64,000 bases of DNA from Telmatactis stephensoni (GCA_029948255.1 JALIZF010001820.1:543501-607500), one strand, 5' to 3'; counted from the first letter of the stretch, positions 23,092 to 35,146 are shown. Notes: generated from the sequence alone by a model not told the origin. Program-made: numbers and translations.

Positions 23092-26000
23092 TCATTTAGA
23101 GTACGTGTGCAAAAACCTATCTTGGGTTGCTGTTGGTAACATGGCCAAAAACGTAACGGTATTTGATAAAGGACCAATTAGATAACGAGGCGGTGGGTCA
23201 CGTAAGGTCACGGCATCCACGAGACCTTCCACGACCAGGTCAATGTTAGAACACGCGGTGTCTTCATATTGACACTTGATCTTCTTACGAACTGCAAAAA
23301 ACAAAAAATAAAAAACTAAACAAACAAACAAACAATAAAGACATGAAACAACAGTCTTACTACCGTAATAGACTAGGCGCATTTTCGAAAAATCAGACAC
23401 CTGGAGGCATTTTGGGGTAGAAGCTGGTAACATAACTATTCTAAACTGATTGTTCATGCTGAATGCGAATATGACAGTTACCAAGACGTATTCTGTAATC
23501 TTATACGTATAAATGACGTATTTTGTAAATTGCTACAGTCATTTCATACTAGCTAGAGCTTTTATCATGTAATTCCAAAAGTTCAAAAACTCAAAAACAA
23601 TGACCATAGCTGGAAAGAGCACATCAAATTAAATCAGTAAAACTGAAATCACTGTATGAAATCACTGTATACGTAGCAACATGTTCACAAAATACGTCAT
23701 TTGCACGTATAAGGTTACAGAATACGTCTTGGTAACTCTCATATTCGAATTCAGCATGAAAAATTAGTTTAGAATAGTTATGTTACCAGCTTCTACTCTA
23801 AAATGCCTTCTGCATTTTTTGCGATCGACTTTTCCAGTTTTGCGCCTAGTCTATAACAGTGAGAGTCTGCAATAGACCAGTGACATAGTACCGAGGTGTC
23901 CATAATACCAGGGCGTACGCAAGGCGAGCTAGAGTTGACTGTATTTCGAAGATGCTAGTGATCTCACTTTCAAGCCACCTATGTCGTCCAATTTTAATTT
24001 AATTTCCCATAAAGAATACACATTTCTCATATATCAGACGCATGCAAAAAGCTATTAAGCACACTTGAAGTCTTTCTGCGAGGGCATTAGGCCGAATAAT
24101 ACCACAATAGCGTAAAGAAAATACATAAAAAAGCAACAACAGCGTTCCCAGGCCCTTTTCGCTTCGCTTGGGGGTGGAGCCTGGGAACGAGGTTGAAAAA
24201 AAAAAACAGTTGAATTTGTATGCAAAAAACCGTAGTACCGCTGTCGAATTAAGTGAAAATTACCAAAAATTACCTTCTTCAAAGCCTTCTTCTCCATGAT
24301 ATTGTTCTCGCAGTTCCTCACTCGAGCCTTCCCACAAAGCCCTCAATTTTTTTCCATACATTTCGACAGCCAGTGCAGTTCTAAAAAACTGTGCGGGTTC
24401 GATGACGAACACTTTGACTTTCCATTCAACCATTTCTCGTCTTAAGGCATCAGAGAAGGCCTCCACGCCGTACTTGGTGATACTGTACGGTCCAAAAAAT
24501 CCTCCAGAAATCAGACCTGTGAGTGAAAATACAAATACTGACAATTGTTTTTTCTGTAATATTGCGGCAAAAGGAGGGACAAAAGGTAAAGTTCTTGTCA
24601 ATTTATTTGTCTAAAAAAGATCGAAAAATTCGGCAATTGGGTTTTGTGGGTGGTTCTAGCTGTGTCCATCGACAACTCATGCATGCATCCCAGTAAACCA
24701 TTTCACAGTTAGGTAGTTCCGGACCCTTGCTACTGCGCATTTCCCGAGCGCATTCGAGCGCGCGCACTTTTATTAGAGAGCATTGGTATTACCGGGGTGA
24801 GTCTGGAAACTAGTAAGCGAGCGATTGCTTTAGTCGAGAAAAAAAAATATTTTGTCATCCAAATATCGAACTTTCAAATTTAGTTAATCTTATCCATCGA
24901 AAAAGCCGGCGAGAAAATCGCTAAAATGGGTGATATTTGGTGTTCGTTTTCGGTGTATTTTCTCTTTTGTGCTTTTCTAACTCTTGAAATAATATGATAT
25001 GGTGACTCCCTGATTTTTTCTTTTGATGCAAGACAGTACTTATCACTTTTTTGATATTAAAAAATAAAAATGCAGCTTCATTGATGGGATATATTGTCGT
25101 AAATTGTCCTCATTTTTAAAGTCCGTACATGATTTCGGAGCGCGTAATTGTGTAGGAATTTGATTCTAGAATGCCCTTATTATATATAATCGTATTTGCA
25201 ACTCATCAAACAATACAGACGATTAAAACTGCTAGATAAACCTCAGATCTATCTTATGAGACGGCCTTGGCCTTTTTTCGGAAAAATTTTGTTCGCATTC
25301 TTCAGACCATATGGATTTATACGTACATTTTGAGAAAAATCGCGAAAAATCATTAAAAATACCACCTTTTACGACATCTTTATATAGCTTAGTAACCAAT
25401 ACGTTGACCCCCTCTTTTTTCTCGGATTTTGACTTGCCAAATATTAAATTAAGAGGAGATTTTTTTCAATGACGAGCAATAATGGCGAAAAGCGCCAAAA
25501 ACTAGACCTTCGTGCGAGTTTTAACCCAAATTTTCGTTCTGGATTAACACTCAAATCCTTTTTCTACCGGTAAAAAACTGATGTACCAAGATAAAATACC
25601 TGTTTAAAACGGATTTTTGAATTGTACAAAGACTTTTTCTTGAAGTTGTGTTGGGATTAAGCTCTTTCAAGCTGAATATGAAGAAAACATACAGCAAATG
25701 AGCAAACGAAGGCCTTAACCTCATTTTCGATCCAAATTTTCGCTTTGGATTAACACTTTGATTCAACTTTTATCGGCCAAAACTACTTACAAACAACTTA
25801 AACTTTCTTATAGAAATGGTTTTAGTTTTGTACAACAGCTATTCTTCAACTCAGGAGTTTTTGTCGTTCACTGCTCGAACTTCAAAAAAATCCCCTCTTA
25901 AATGACAGGATTTTAAAGGAAATTCACTGATGAAATCTAAGGCTCCGAAACTACATTAATATATCTTACTCAATGGCAGCCTCGACTGTGCATAATATAT

Positions 26001-27048
26001 TCCTTGTGGTTTTGGCAACAGACCGTGAACAAGGAAGGCTGACTGTGAATGAACAAAGTAAATATTTTTGATTGGGTTTGGGGTTGATTTATATGTCAAA
26101 CGAAAGAGCGTCTGTATCAATGCTCGGTCAACTTAACATCGATGTGATGTAACAGTTTGGTAACTGTGAAAACGTTTATTCAATACCTGCAACACTGCTG
26201 ATATTGATAATCCGCCCCTCTGCCTTCTTCACTAGTGGCAGGAAGGTTTTGGTGACTTCAATCAAACCCCACAAGTTCACATTAGCCAATTTTTTGTAGT
26301 CCTCCATCCGGAACCATTCTAATGGGCCTGCTGTTATTAAACCAGCGTTGTTGATGACAGCCCATACACCTGTAATACAATTATATTATTAGTACAAATT
26401 ATTCGGTACTCCTTAGAAATTAAAAATAATCCCCAGAGCTAAGTTGAAATGAGAGAGAGGAGGAGAAAAGGAGAGTGACCTCGACTGATCAGATTCAAAG
26501 AGGCAACGCCATTGTTTCTCTCGCGTTGAAGCCACTCGGGTGAGTTTGTGGTCGAGATTTTTGCTCGATACCAGCGAGAACCATAAAAAGAGAAGAGATG
26601 CTAATGCTGGTTTATAAATCCAATTGCGTCATTTTCCAAAAGCCAAACATAGCTATAGTGCGACCTGGCACGCCAACATGGCAAAATATATAAAAATACA
26701 ATGCAGAATACCTTTATCAGATACCATGTTCTTCACTTGAACAAAGACATCTTGAATCTGTTTGGAGTCAGTCACATTCATAAGCACACTAACCAAATGA
26801 TTACTACAAACGCTTTGCAGGTTTTCTTGGCCTTCCTTCGTCAGACAACCAGCGATCACACGGAATCCCAGCTTATCCAAGCGAATTGCAGTGCTCTTGC
26901 CAAACCCCGTGTCACAGCCAGTAATGAGAACATACTTGTTGTGATAGTCGCCAACTTTGGGTTTTGAAACTGACAGAGACTTGAAAAAGTAGCACAAGAC
27001 TAGTAGGGCTATGATGAAAGTTGGAATTACCAGGTACAATGGGTACAT
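23092..27048 (-). CDS. SDR9C-like membrane-anchored dehydrogenase, copy C
   Basis: Exons 26712-27048, 26187-26369, 24274-24516, 23092-23291 (963 nt, 320 residues), GT-AG, all phase 1. Exon 1 is one codon longer than in the other copies (KSLSVSKP versus KSLFPKP just after the anchor), which shifts motifs by one: TGCDTGFG 43-50, S171, Y184, K188. The tetrad is intact, so an active enzyme is expected. Exon 3 (GLISGGFFGPYSITK) is close to copy B, exon 4 (RYLIGPLSNTVTFLAML) to copy D. Intron 2 shares non-coding blocks with intron 2 of gene D (for example CTAGCTGTGTCCATCGACAA). Intron 3 holds a fold-back element. Confidence 0.92.
23368..23855. mobile_element. About 490-bp fold-back element
   Basis: Ends TAGACTAGGCGCA and TGCGCCTAGTCTA. 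The arms (AGCTGGTAACATAACTATTC, TTACCAAGACGTATTCTGTA and AAATGACGTATTTTGT on the left, reversed on the right) cover about 170-190 bp each around a unique centre of about 130 bp. It is in intron 3 of gene C. Confidence 0.75.
24698..25965. repeat. Possible terminal-repeat element with internal diverged direct repeat
   Basis: GTAGTTCCGGACCCTT at about 24710 and AAGGCTCCGAAACTAC at about 25940 are near-inverted. Inside, a block with CCAAATTTTCG(T/C)T(C/T)TGGATTAACACT occurs twice (near 25530 and 25733), an old direct repeat of about 200 bp. It lies in intron 2 of gene C. Confidence 0.4.
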
Positions 27049-27469
27049 CTTGGTAGACGAAGTGATTCAAGCTCGACTGAAGAGATACGTGGACGTTTCG
27101 TCAAAGGTGGAACGAAGAGCAATATCTAGAGGGGGTTCTTTATGTGGACTCATTGGTATGCCCAGGGGACAAATCGTATTGATTTGACGTAAGTTGTAAG
27201 TTTTGATGGAAATTGCAAAGAAAAAAAAGTTTTTTTCGTGATGAAATATTTTTTACCTGCAAAATACCTGAAATACAGTAAAGTACAAACTTTCTTTATA
27301 TGGATGTATGAAGTTCGTGTAAAAGCGACACATTTTACCATTTCTTGATGTGACTCCCGTAAACAAAATCTGTCTACCCCATGGGCATCCCATAATTTTT
27401 GCTTACAATTGATATATTCAAGATGTCGGCCATATCGGTAAAAAAAGGTCTATGGACATATCATCCGAT
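27049..27469. other. Upstream of SDR gene C, no gene seen
   Basis: Presumed promoter region of gene C. The bases next to the ATG (TTGGTAGACGAAGTGATTCA on the plus strand) resemble those of B, the remnant of a duplicated 5' flank. No exon recognised. Confidence 0.4.
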
Positions 27470-27536
27470 GTCCGGGTCGGGACTCGAACCCGGTCCACAG
27501 CGGTGAAAGGCCGCACCACTCGGCCAACGATACCAC
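27470..27536 (-). other. tRNA-like sequence (pseudo-tRNA or SINE head)
   Basis: Read on the minus strand it has an A box (TTGGCCGAGTGGT) and a perfect B box (GGTTCGAGTCC) at normal spacing, with a GCGG/CCGC anticodon-like stem between. The acceptor strands do not pair, one T-stem pair is lost, and position 33 is not T, so a functional tRNA is unlikely. It looks closest to tRNA-Glu. Confidence 0.5.
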
Positions 27537-27778
27537 CCAAATCAAGTTATATCAAGGTATATCAAGTTGATAAATTATGGAATATACATTACGTTTATTC
27601 AAATTATGGATTATGGATTGAGTTTATTCAAAAATTCATGCTTACGTTCATCACATTAATGAAAATGAAATCAACTTAATACTTGTCACTCAGTGAAAAT
27701 ATAACTGAAACGTTGTATTAGTTTTTGTAAAATTGTTAATTAACCATGATTAAACAAGGAAAACACGGTTGTGCCTGT

Positions 27779-28086
27779 TACTGCGGTTTTTCGTAGTTTT
27801 CGGTATTCTGCGAACTCTGACTTTCAAACGCCAACCGCTAATTCGCGTTATTGCTTCTGTCAATCAAAGGTAGAAATCTCTAATACGAAGAACTATTAAT
27901 ACCAAATGATAGTATAGCTAATGTATATCGTCTAAAGATCTTACTTGGTCATTTGGTAGGATTATATAATTAGGAACTTTTAGTATTGATTTTTTGATGT
28001 TTTGTTGTGGGCGGAAGCGAATAACCAAATTGCAATGGACTGTTTGAAGGTCAGAGTTCGCAGAATATCGAAAACCGCAGTAAACT
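27779..28086. mobile_element. Fold-back MITE with TTACTGCGGTTTT ends
   Basis: TTACTGCGGTTTTTCG near 27779 and CGAAAACCGCAGTAA near 28070-28084 are inverted, continuing inward as TTCTGCGAACTCTGAC and GTCAGAGTTCGCAGAA. About 300 bp, non-coding, upstream of gene C and downstream of gene D. Confidence 0.75.
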
Positions 28087-28099
28087 TAACATTTATAAA

Positions 28100-28688
28100 G
28101 TATGTCACACAACACTATCTTTGAAACATGGACTGACGGGAAATCAAGGAATGGAACGGCGAATGGAACGAGGAATGGCAGAACCCGGCACGGAACGCTA
28201 AAAGGGGCATCTTTAAAACATGGATCGCTAAATTAAAAGGGGAATCTTTGAAACATGGAACGCAAAAAGGAGGAATCTTTAATACATGGAGCGCGTGAAA
28301 TAGCTCAAGTTACTAAAGATTCTCCCTTTTCGCGGTCCACGTTTTAAAGATTCCTCCTTTTTGCGTTCCATGTTTTAAAGATTCCTCCTTTTCGCGTTCC
28401 ATGTTTTAAAGATTCCTCCTTTTCGCATTCCATGTTTTAAAGATTCCTCCTTTTCGCGTTCCATGTTTTAAAGATTCCTCCTTTTCGCGTTCCATGTTTT
28501 AAAGATTCCTCCTTTTCGCGTTCCATGTTTTAAAGATTCCTCCTTTTCGCGTTCCATGTTTTAAAGATTCCTCCTTTTCGCGTTCCATGTTTTAAAGATT
28601 CCCCATTTTAACGTTCCGGGTTTTGCCATTCCATGTCATTCCCGTTCCATTCCACGATTCCCCGTTCCATGTTTTAAAGATAGCCTTT
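28100..28688. mobile_element. Fold-back element carrying a 31-bp minisatellite
   Basis: The left end (CTATCTTTGAAACATGGA...GGAATGGAACGG) is mirrored on the right (CCGTTCCATTCC...CCATGTTTTAAAGATAG). Nine head-to-tail 31-bp units containing CGTTCCATGTTTTAAAGATT fill about 28330-28605; reversed, more diverged units lie on the left (28200-28300). The minisatellite is probably an expansion of the element's own sub-terminal repeat. Confidence 0.75.
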
Positions 28689-28972
28689 GTCAAACTGAAG
28701 GTCAGTACTGTGCTTAACACCGTCTGGGTCCCTCCAAGGAAGACCTATGAATATTTTTGAATTTATATTTTACATATTATTTTATATATTATTTTTGAAT
28801 TCATTTTTTACATATTTTACCTTTCATTTTGATACATTTGTCTTCCATACTTACTACATATATAATATTTATTTCATATATCATGCTTAGTATTCATATA
28901 TTTTTACTCTATATATTGCCATCAAGCTAATCTAGCTTTGGATTAAGATTCGTCTAAACGTACGCATTTTAA
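28689..28972. other. 3' flank of SDR gene D
   Basis: Contains the CTGGGTCCCTCCAAGGAAGA block shared with the 3' flank of gene C, then very AT-rich DNA with TATATTATTT-like sub-repeats (28765-28930). Confidence 0.45.
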
Positions 28973-31900
28973 TCATTTCGAGCGGGACCTCCTGTGCAAA
29001 AACCAATCTTGGATTTCTGTTGGCAACATGGCCAGAAACGTGACGTTATTTGCTAAAGGACCAATTAGATAACGAGGTGGTGGGTCACGTAAGGTCACGG
29101 CATCCACGAAACCATCCACAACCAGGTCAATGTTAGAACACGCGCTGTTGTCAAACCTAAACTTGATCTTCTTGCGAGCTGTAAGGAAAACAATACACAT
29201 GAAACAACAGTCTATAGTGTCGCGGGACACCCTCGGGAATGTCATTTGGTGTCTGTAATGCTAAGGCCCAGTTCAGACGTCGAACTTTTGCCGCGTCGAA
29301 TCTAATAGTTGCATTTTGTAGATGAGAGGTGCGGCTTCTGAACCAAATGAATTTGACAAATTTGATTCAGAACTGAATTTTTCAATTTAACACTTAATCA
29401 AATCTTTCAAATACAATAGGTTCAGAAGCCGCACTTCTCATCTACAAAATGCAACTATTAGATTCGACACGGCAAAAGTTCGACGTCTGAACTGGGCCTA
29501 AGAGTCCACAATAGCGAGATGTAACGAAAATGACCCAATTTTTCATTCCTGTAATGATATGCACGTACACCTGATGACGATGTCACCACTACCTCAGGGA
29601 TCGAGTAGTCATTATTTATGGGTGTGTGTGTGTTGTGGGTGGGGGGGGGGGGGGGGGGGGGTGGTTTGGGGTAAATGGGAGAAGTTCGCCATTAAAACTT
29701 TTTGTCCTCCCTAAAAATGCTGAAGTAAACTTTTTAGGCCCCTCCAATAGCATGATAAAAACTTTAATTTTTACATCCCCTCCCCCCTTCCGCTCAAAAG
29801 TCCCTGAGATGAATACCATATTATTATTATTCTCAGTAATGCAAATAGCTGGCAAAAAAGCTGATATGGGAAAATCATTAAAAAATATTTGCATATCCGT
29901 TCTTAAGTAATATTGAAAAGTTTATCATTCTTTGATTAAAAATATTTGTATTAGAAAAGATTCTTTTACATGAGTCTCAATTGGAATATTCTCAATTACA
30001 ACTTTTCCAGTCCATTATACTGACTACAAATATTACAGTAAATACATTAATTAGCACAATTTTGTTAAATTTTGACTTGGCTGGCTCTGATTCTTGCACG
30101 TTCCCACCTTTCAAATTCGTCTACAGCTAGAATGTGAGCTGTTAAATTCTTATTTTTTACTATCAGTTTGAATTAGAGTTGATGTCAATTATATTGGAGA
30201 GAGACAGCATTTTAACCCGGCCATGCCGTGTGAATTGTTGAGTAACAGTATTAGTATCAAAACACTAGTACTGACAAAGCTTAATAAGTGAAAATTTTAC
30301 GCCAAATTTTTTGACCTCCCCCTTCCAAAAAATCCTGCCAAAGAAATTTTTTGTCACTCCTCCCATTTGTCAGCCCCCCTACCCATAAATGATGGCTACT
30401 CCTTTATAGCGGAGCTCCGATTTAAATTAAAAATTTGCTTTAGGGTTTGTATATACTCTAAGGGCCCGTTCACATGAAGACGAGTTGTTCCTGGTAGCCT
30501 TGTTGTGGTAGAGTTGTTCCCTTGTTTTCTTTTCCCCCTTCAGTCTCCTGAGAATTACGAGACTTGCAAGCGCAGTCAACTTTATGACTACTTCAGATTT
30601 AGTCAGATTATATAATGACTTTGTTGTGGTGGTGTGATGATTCTCAGAATATTATATCTAATTTTTTCTGGATTTCTGTTTTGACAATATAGAGGCAAAT
30701 TTAAATTCCAAATCAAAATAATGATATTATTACTGAAGTAGTGCAAGAAAACAAAAAGTTATTACACATGCAGCAGGTACAGTTGAGTGTTTGTCTAAAC
30801 TTAAGCACAGTTCCAACGTACAGAACTGACCAGAATTAGTTTTTTCAAAGTAATCTATTCCAAATGAAAAATAAATGATCTAACAGGTACAAGAAACTTT
30901 TTGACATCATATTTTTTTCTCCCAGGGTGTTTTCCTTGTTGTCAAAATGTCGGCACGCGTCAATTTCCCATCAAAAAGCAATCAGCCAATCAGCATCGCG
31001 ATGTACACGAACGGACTGGCGTACAAGTGGATTTTCTGTGCCACGAAAAAATCAACTAGTTGGTTACCATTACATATGATATAAGACTTTTCGCACGGCA
31101 GACGCATGCAAAAGGCTAGAAAGCACAAATCTTTTTGGAAAGGCCATACCAGGAGCCCCCTAGCTGTATCTAATACCACAATAACGCAAAAGAAAATACA
31201 TAAAAAATCAACGAAAAGTACTAAATGTTGAATGTGTATTTAAGAAACCGTCGTACCGCGCAATCTAAGTTGGAATTATATTACCACAATTTACCTTTTT
31301 CAAAGCCTTCTTCTCCATGATATTCTTCTCGTAGTTCCTCACTCGAGCCTTCCCACAAAGCCCTCAATTTTTTCCCAAATATTTCATCAACCATTGGCGT
31401 TCTAAACATCTGTGCGGGCTCGATGACGAATACTTTGACTTTCCATTCAGCCATTTCTCGTCTTAAGGCATCAGAAAAGGCCTCCACGCCGTGCTTGGTG
31501 ACACTGTACGGTCCAAAAAATTCTCCGGAAAGTAGACCTGTGAATGAAAATACAAAAACAGTATTGCATTAATTAATTTATTTATTTGTTCGTTCGTTCG
31601 TTCGTTTGATCGCTTGTTTGGTTGTTTGGTTGTTTATATATTTATTTTTGTAAAGATATTGCGGTAGGAGGGACAAAGTAGATTTCTTGTCAATTTATGT
31701 CTTAAAAAGTGAAAAATCCGGTAATCGGCTTTTGTGGATGGTTCTAGCTGTGTCCATCGACAACTCATGCATCTGAGCAGACCATTTCACCGTTATATTG
31801 TCCTCACTGGGAGTCTCGTCTGTGCATAATATATTCCTTTGTCGTTTTGTTATTAAGGCGACTTTGGTCGACTTAGGCGATTCAGGCAAAAATTGGCCAA

Positions 31901-33108
31901 AAAGTTAATTGGACCTATGGCGACTTTGTGCGATTTAAGGTGACTATGTGCGGTTTAAGACGACTTTGTGCGACTTAATAATGCGACTTTGTGCGTCTTA
32001 ATTAACAGATTGAGGACACTTTAGGGCCGGAGTAGGCCTAGCCTAGCGTTTGTTGACAAGTACAATAGAAAGTTTTTGAATGAGAAAAAGATTGCATTTC
32101 TCTTATTTTGACCACTAACCCGGCTGCCGTGGAATCCCCTCCACTGATTCACATGTCAAAAAGCGTCTGTATCAGTGCTCGGTCAACGTTAATTAACCTC
32201 GATCAGATGCAACAGTTTGGTAACTGTGAAAAGGTTTATTCAATACCTGCAACACTGCTGATATTGATAATCCGCCCCTCTGCCTTCTTCACTAGTGGTA
32301 GGAAGGTTTTGGTGACTTCAATCAAACCCCACAAGTTAACATCAGCCATCTTCTTGTAGTCCTCCATCCGGAACCATTCTAATGGACCAGTTATCAGACA
32401 GCCAGCGTTATTGATGACGGCCCATACACCTGTAATATAATATACAGTTAATAGCAATATACAGTTAATATCCGTGACGTGTGAAAAGACCACATATTTT
32501 TGCGTGATTTCATTTTGCAAAGGGCTATAGGGGACCCTAGATCAACAAGTTCAAATAAGGCTTCTTTGATATAAGAGGGTCTCAATGGGGTTAAGCGTGA
32601 GTCGTGAAACGCTTAAAAAATTAACCGTGAGTCGTGAAAGAGCGATTTTTTTCAGCGTGAGTCGTGACTGATACCCCCCATTGAGACCCTCATATAAAGT
32701 GGCGAGCGACCTCGCCGTGATGATGAACCACCTTTGAATTTTACGTGAGTCGGGTTTTTGCTTTTTACTAATACCTTTATCAGATACCATGTTCTTCACT
32801 TGAACAAAGACATCTTGAATCTGTTTGGAGTCAGTCACATTCATAAGCACACTAACCAAACGATCACTACAAACGCTTTGCAGGTTTTCTTGGCCTTCCT
32901 TCGTCAGACAACCAGCGATCACACGGAATCCCAGCTTATCCAAGCGAATTGCAGTGCTCTTGCCAAATCCCGTGTCACAACCAGTAATGACAACATATTT
33001 GTTGTGATAGTCACCAACTTTGGGTTTTGGAAACAACGACTTGAGAAAGTACCACAAGACTAGTAGGGCTATGATGGAAGTTCGAATGACCATGTACAAG
33101 GGATACAT
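28973..33108 (-). CDS. SDR9C-like membrane-anchored dehydrogenase, copy D
   Basis: Exons 32775-33108, 32247-32429, 31295-31537, 28973-29178 (966 nt, 321 residues), GT-AG, all phase 1. Motifs: TGCDTGFG 42-49, NNAG 118-121, N143, S170, Y183, K187 (YSVTK). One oddity: R instead of P at residue 9, inside the hydrophobic anchor (MVIRTSII). Exon 1 differs from that of copy F at only two of 334 bases by eye and shares with F the codon change giving YVVITG, while the 5' flank (ATCGCGTGGAA on the plus strand) matches copy E: a mosaic typical of gene conversion. The C terminus ends in a basic HRRSRSK tail not seen in A or F. Confidence 0.92.
29262..29503. mobile_element. Fold-back MITE with AGGCCCAGTTCAGACG ends
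   Basis: AGGCCCAGTTCAGACGTCGA and its reverse at the right end form long arms that continue through AATCTAATAGTTGCATTTTG and AGATGAGAGGTGCGGCTTCT, leaving a small AT-rich centre. About 240 bp. It sits in intron 3 of gene D. Confidence 0.85.
29599..30403. mobile_element. About 0.8-kb element with GAGTAGTCATTATTTATGGG ends
   Basis: GAGTAGTCATTATTTATGGG at the left pairs with CCCATAAATGATGGCTACTC at the right (two mismatches). Next to the left end is (GT)n followed by a G run (29640-29662). The interior has C-rich CCCCTCC-type blocks near both ends and no real gene; the proline-rich reading frame comes from the G-run. Intron 3 of gene D. Confidence 0.6.
31577..31650. repeat. Short (GTTC)n/(GTTT)n microsatellite
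   Basis: TTCGTTCGTTCGTTCG followed by GGTTGTTTGGTTGTTT, about 70 bp, in intron 2 of gene D. Confidence 0.8.
31880..32010. repeat. Degenerate CGACTTTGTGCGACTTAA repeat
   Basis: Five or six imperfect copies of a roughly 20-bp unit (GGCGACTTTGTGCGATTTAA and variants) follow each other in intron 2 of gene D. Confidence 0.7.
32573..32697. mobile_element. Mini fold-back element with CGTGAGTCGTGA repeats
   Basis: GAGGGTCTCAATGGGG and CCCCATTGAGACCCTC form exact inverted ends of an approximately 120-bp element containing three copies of CGTGAGTCGTGA. It lies in intron 1 of gene D, about 80 bp from the exon 1 donor. Confidence 0.8.
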
Positions 33109-34226
33109 CGCGTGGAAGGCGAATGGTGATTAAATTGGGGGCTTTTAAGATGTGCCGACTACAGATACGTACTACGCACGAGAGGCACTTTAGGACTGGA
33201 ACGAGACGCATATCATATGCATTATCTCACCTACGGGTTGTATGACATTTGCATAATATGCACATTTAATCTTATATGTAACAAAATATCATATGCAAAA
33301 AATAATAATCTGTACTTAACAGAATTTAAGCAACTAATTACCTGCTTAAATTCCGTTATATAACAATATATAATAGTATACATGAAAAAATTACTCGATT
33401 CTGATTGGTCGAGAACAGTGCAGTTCAAGTGTAACACAGTGCAGAACAGCTGTAATACAGTGCAAATTACATTTGAATTTATAATTTCAAAGTCGCATTA
33501 AGATCCATTTTTCCTTATACTGCTATTGTAAAACATAACCAAGAATGCAAATAAGGAGGTTTTCATTCATTAAAGTACATGTTTGTTTGAAAAAAATGGC
33601 AAAAACTATGAGGATTTGGTTCATTTGTCAGTTAAACAATTTTTGACGACTTGCGCGCGCCACTGACGCCATCACATCTCAACGAGCGCGCGCGCGCTGA
33701 AAGTTTTCTTCTCGAGATTGTATTTGATTTTCTTAAAAATCACCATTTATTTTCTCGAAGTTTTTCATGTATATTATTACTAAGTAATCACACGGTTTCT
33801 CGTTCAATTTGGGATAATTCACACTCGTGTGTTTTCAAAGAGCTGAAATTGCACTCGACCTACGGTCTCGTGCAATTTTGACACTCTTTGAAAAACACAC
33901 TCGTGCGAATTAATTCCAAATTGAACTCGAAACCGTATGATTACCTATACTAATATCACTAAATATTATATAAATAAAATCTTGTATATATATATAACAG
34001 AATTTAAGCAACTAATTACTTGCATAAATTCCGTTATATGTCTAAAATATAATATTTAACCTAAATCCAATTTATTACTAAAATACTTTGATATAATAAA
34101 TCCGAAAAACATCCGGGAATGATTTCTTACAAACTACCTCCTCCCCCAAAGTCAATAAATCATCTGAAGGGGCATTAATAGGATTGAGGGTGGTGGAATG
34201 GTCCTTAGCAGGACGAAAATCACTTT
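33109..34226. other. Upstream of SDR gene D with small palindromes, no gene seen
   Basis: Two similar 43-bp palindrome-like blocks (AACAGAATTTAAGCAACTAA ... TAAATTCCGTTATA) at 33319-33361 and 33996-34038 lie in the same orientation. Between them, 33785-33950 is a fold-back (TAATCACACGGTTTCTCGTT mirrored near 33930, loop near GCACTCGACCTACGGTC). The pair may be ends of one larger element. No gene recognised. Confidence 0.5.
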
Positions 34227-34352
34227 ATATACACCCTTTCCGAGAAACTTAGTCACCCGTGAAGAGAAAACCCGAAAGCTAGTGGCGCGGAGTGTTATGG
34301 GTAGCATACATATTTACACACCATTACGCGGGATTTTCAAAACCATTACAAC

Positions 34353-34769
34353 ATGGCCATCGACATAAGCACGTGCGTCAATGTTTTCTTAAAAGTCTTG
34401 AAGGCAGAAAACAAGAATCAATCTTCCATGTATCCGTTGAAAAATATTCCAATATTCAAAAATGTTCAGAAATTCAAAAGTTTTTTGTTAGAGAATTACC
34501 CAAAGGAAATTGCCCCAGCCAGTGACCTAAGCTTCGAATTGGGTTACTACGGCGAAAAAGGGCGAAAACTTTCAATTTGTACCGAAGAACACTTGCGAGA
34601 TGCCTATTTAACCACAAGTTTAAATTTCGTAACATTCTGGATGGACCCTCATCGACCATCATCAAAGGGAAAACCAAGAAAACGTCAAACGACGTCGGTA
34701 ACAGATGAAGACGATGAGCTTATCTGTGTGGATTTTAAGCCGTCGGCAAACAAGAAAACTAGTAAGTAA
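34353..34769 (+). CDS. 138-residue protein or first exon of unknown transposon, left arm
   Basis: Not recognised. ATG in good context (CAACATGG), 138 codons, stop TAA. The end reads ACTAGTAAGT, a good splice donor overlapping the stop, so this may be a first exon whose real continuation is lost. Visible features: compact mixed alpha/beta-like N-terminal half (residues 1-97), a basic KPRKRQ stretch (107-112) that could be a nuclear signal, and an acidic-hydrophobic DEDDELICV (118-126) that fits a SUMO-interaction motif. A DNA-binding or regulatory partner of a transposase is possible but is inference. The copy in the right arm encodes the same protein. Confidence 0.55.
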   Translation: MAIDISTCVNVFLKVLKAENKNQSSMYPLKNIPIFKNVQKFKSFLLENYPKEIAPASDLSFELGYYGEKGRKLSICTEEHLRDAYLTTSLNFVTFWMDPHRPSSKGKPRKRQTTSVTDEDDELICVDFKPSANKKTSK

Positions 34770-35146
34770 CACTGAAACTTTCAAAACTCATCACAGAAGC
34801 GTATAGTAAAAAGAATGATTGCAAAAAACCGTGAAATATTTAAACTAATAGACAGATGCAAGGAAAAGTTATTGCAACTGTTTTCATTTCTTTGCCTATA
34901 AAACTGAACTACCGACTATAATTACACATTAATATTCAATAATAATAATAACTTTATTAAAACACCTTTGAAGAAAAATACGGTGATTTTAACAATTATA
35001 AAAAATACATTTTGCTGCACGGGTTTATTGCAGTCAAGCGAGCTCGATATCGGTTTGTGATACTGTAGTTAACTTGCGTAAATTACAGTGCAAAAAATTA
35101 ATGATTAAGGGAATTTTCACTGAGGTAAAAACAATTGTTTACGTGC

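Noticed and set aside
27470..27536. Functional tRNA-Glu gene
   Set aside because: Acceptor strands do not pair and position 33 is not T; kept only as a tRNA-like sequence.
28318..28605. CRISPR-like array of 31-bp repeats
   Set aside because: Units are directly adjacent without spacers, lie inside a fold-back element, and the genome is eukaryotic.
29616..29894. Proline-rich minus-strand protein of 92 codons
   Set aside because: The proline run is the complement of a poly-G tract at the end of a repeat element; no splice signals or domain.
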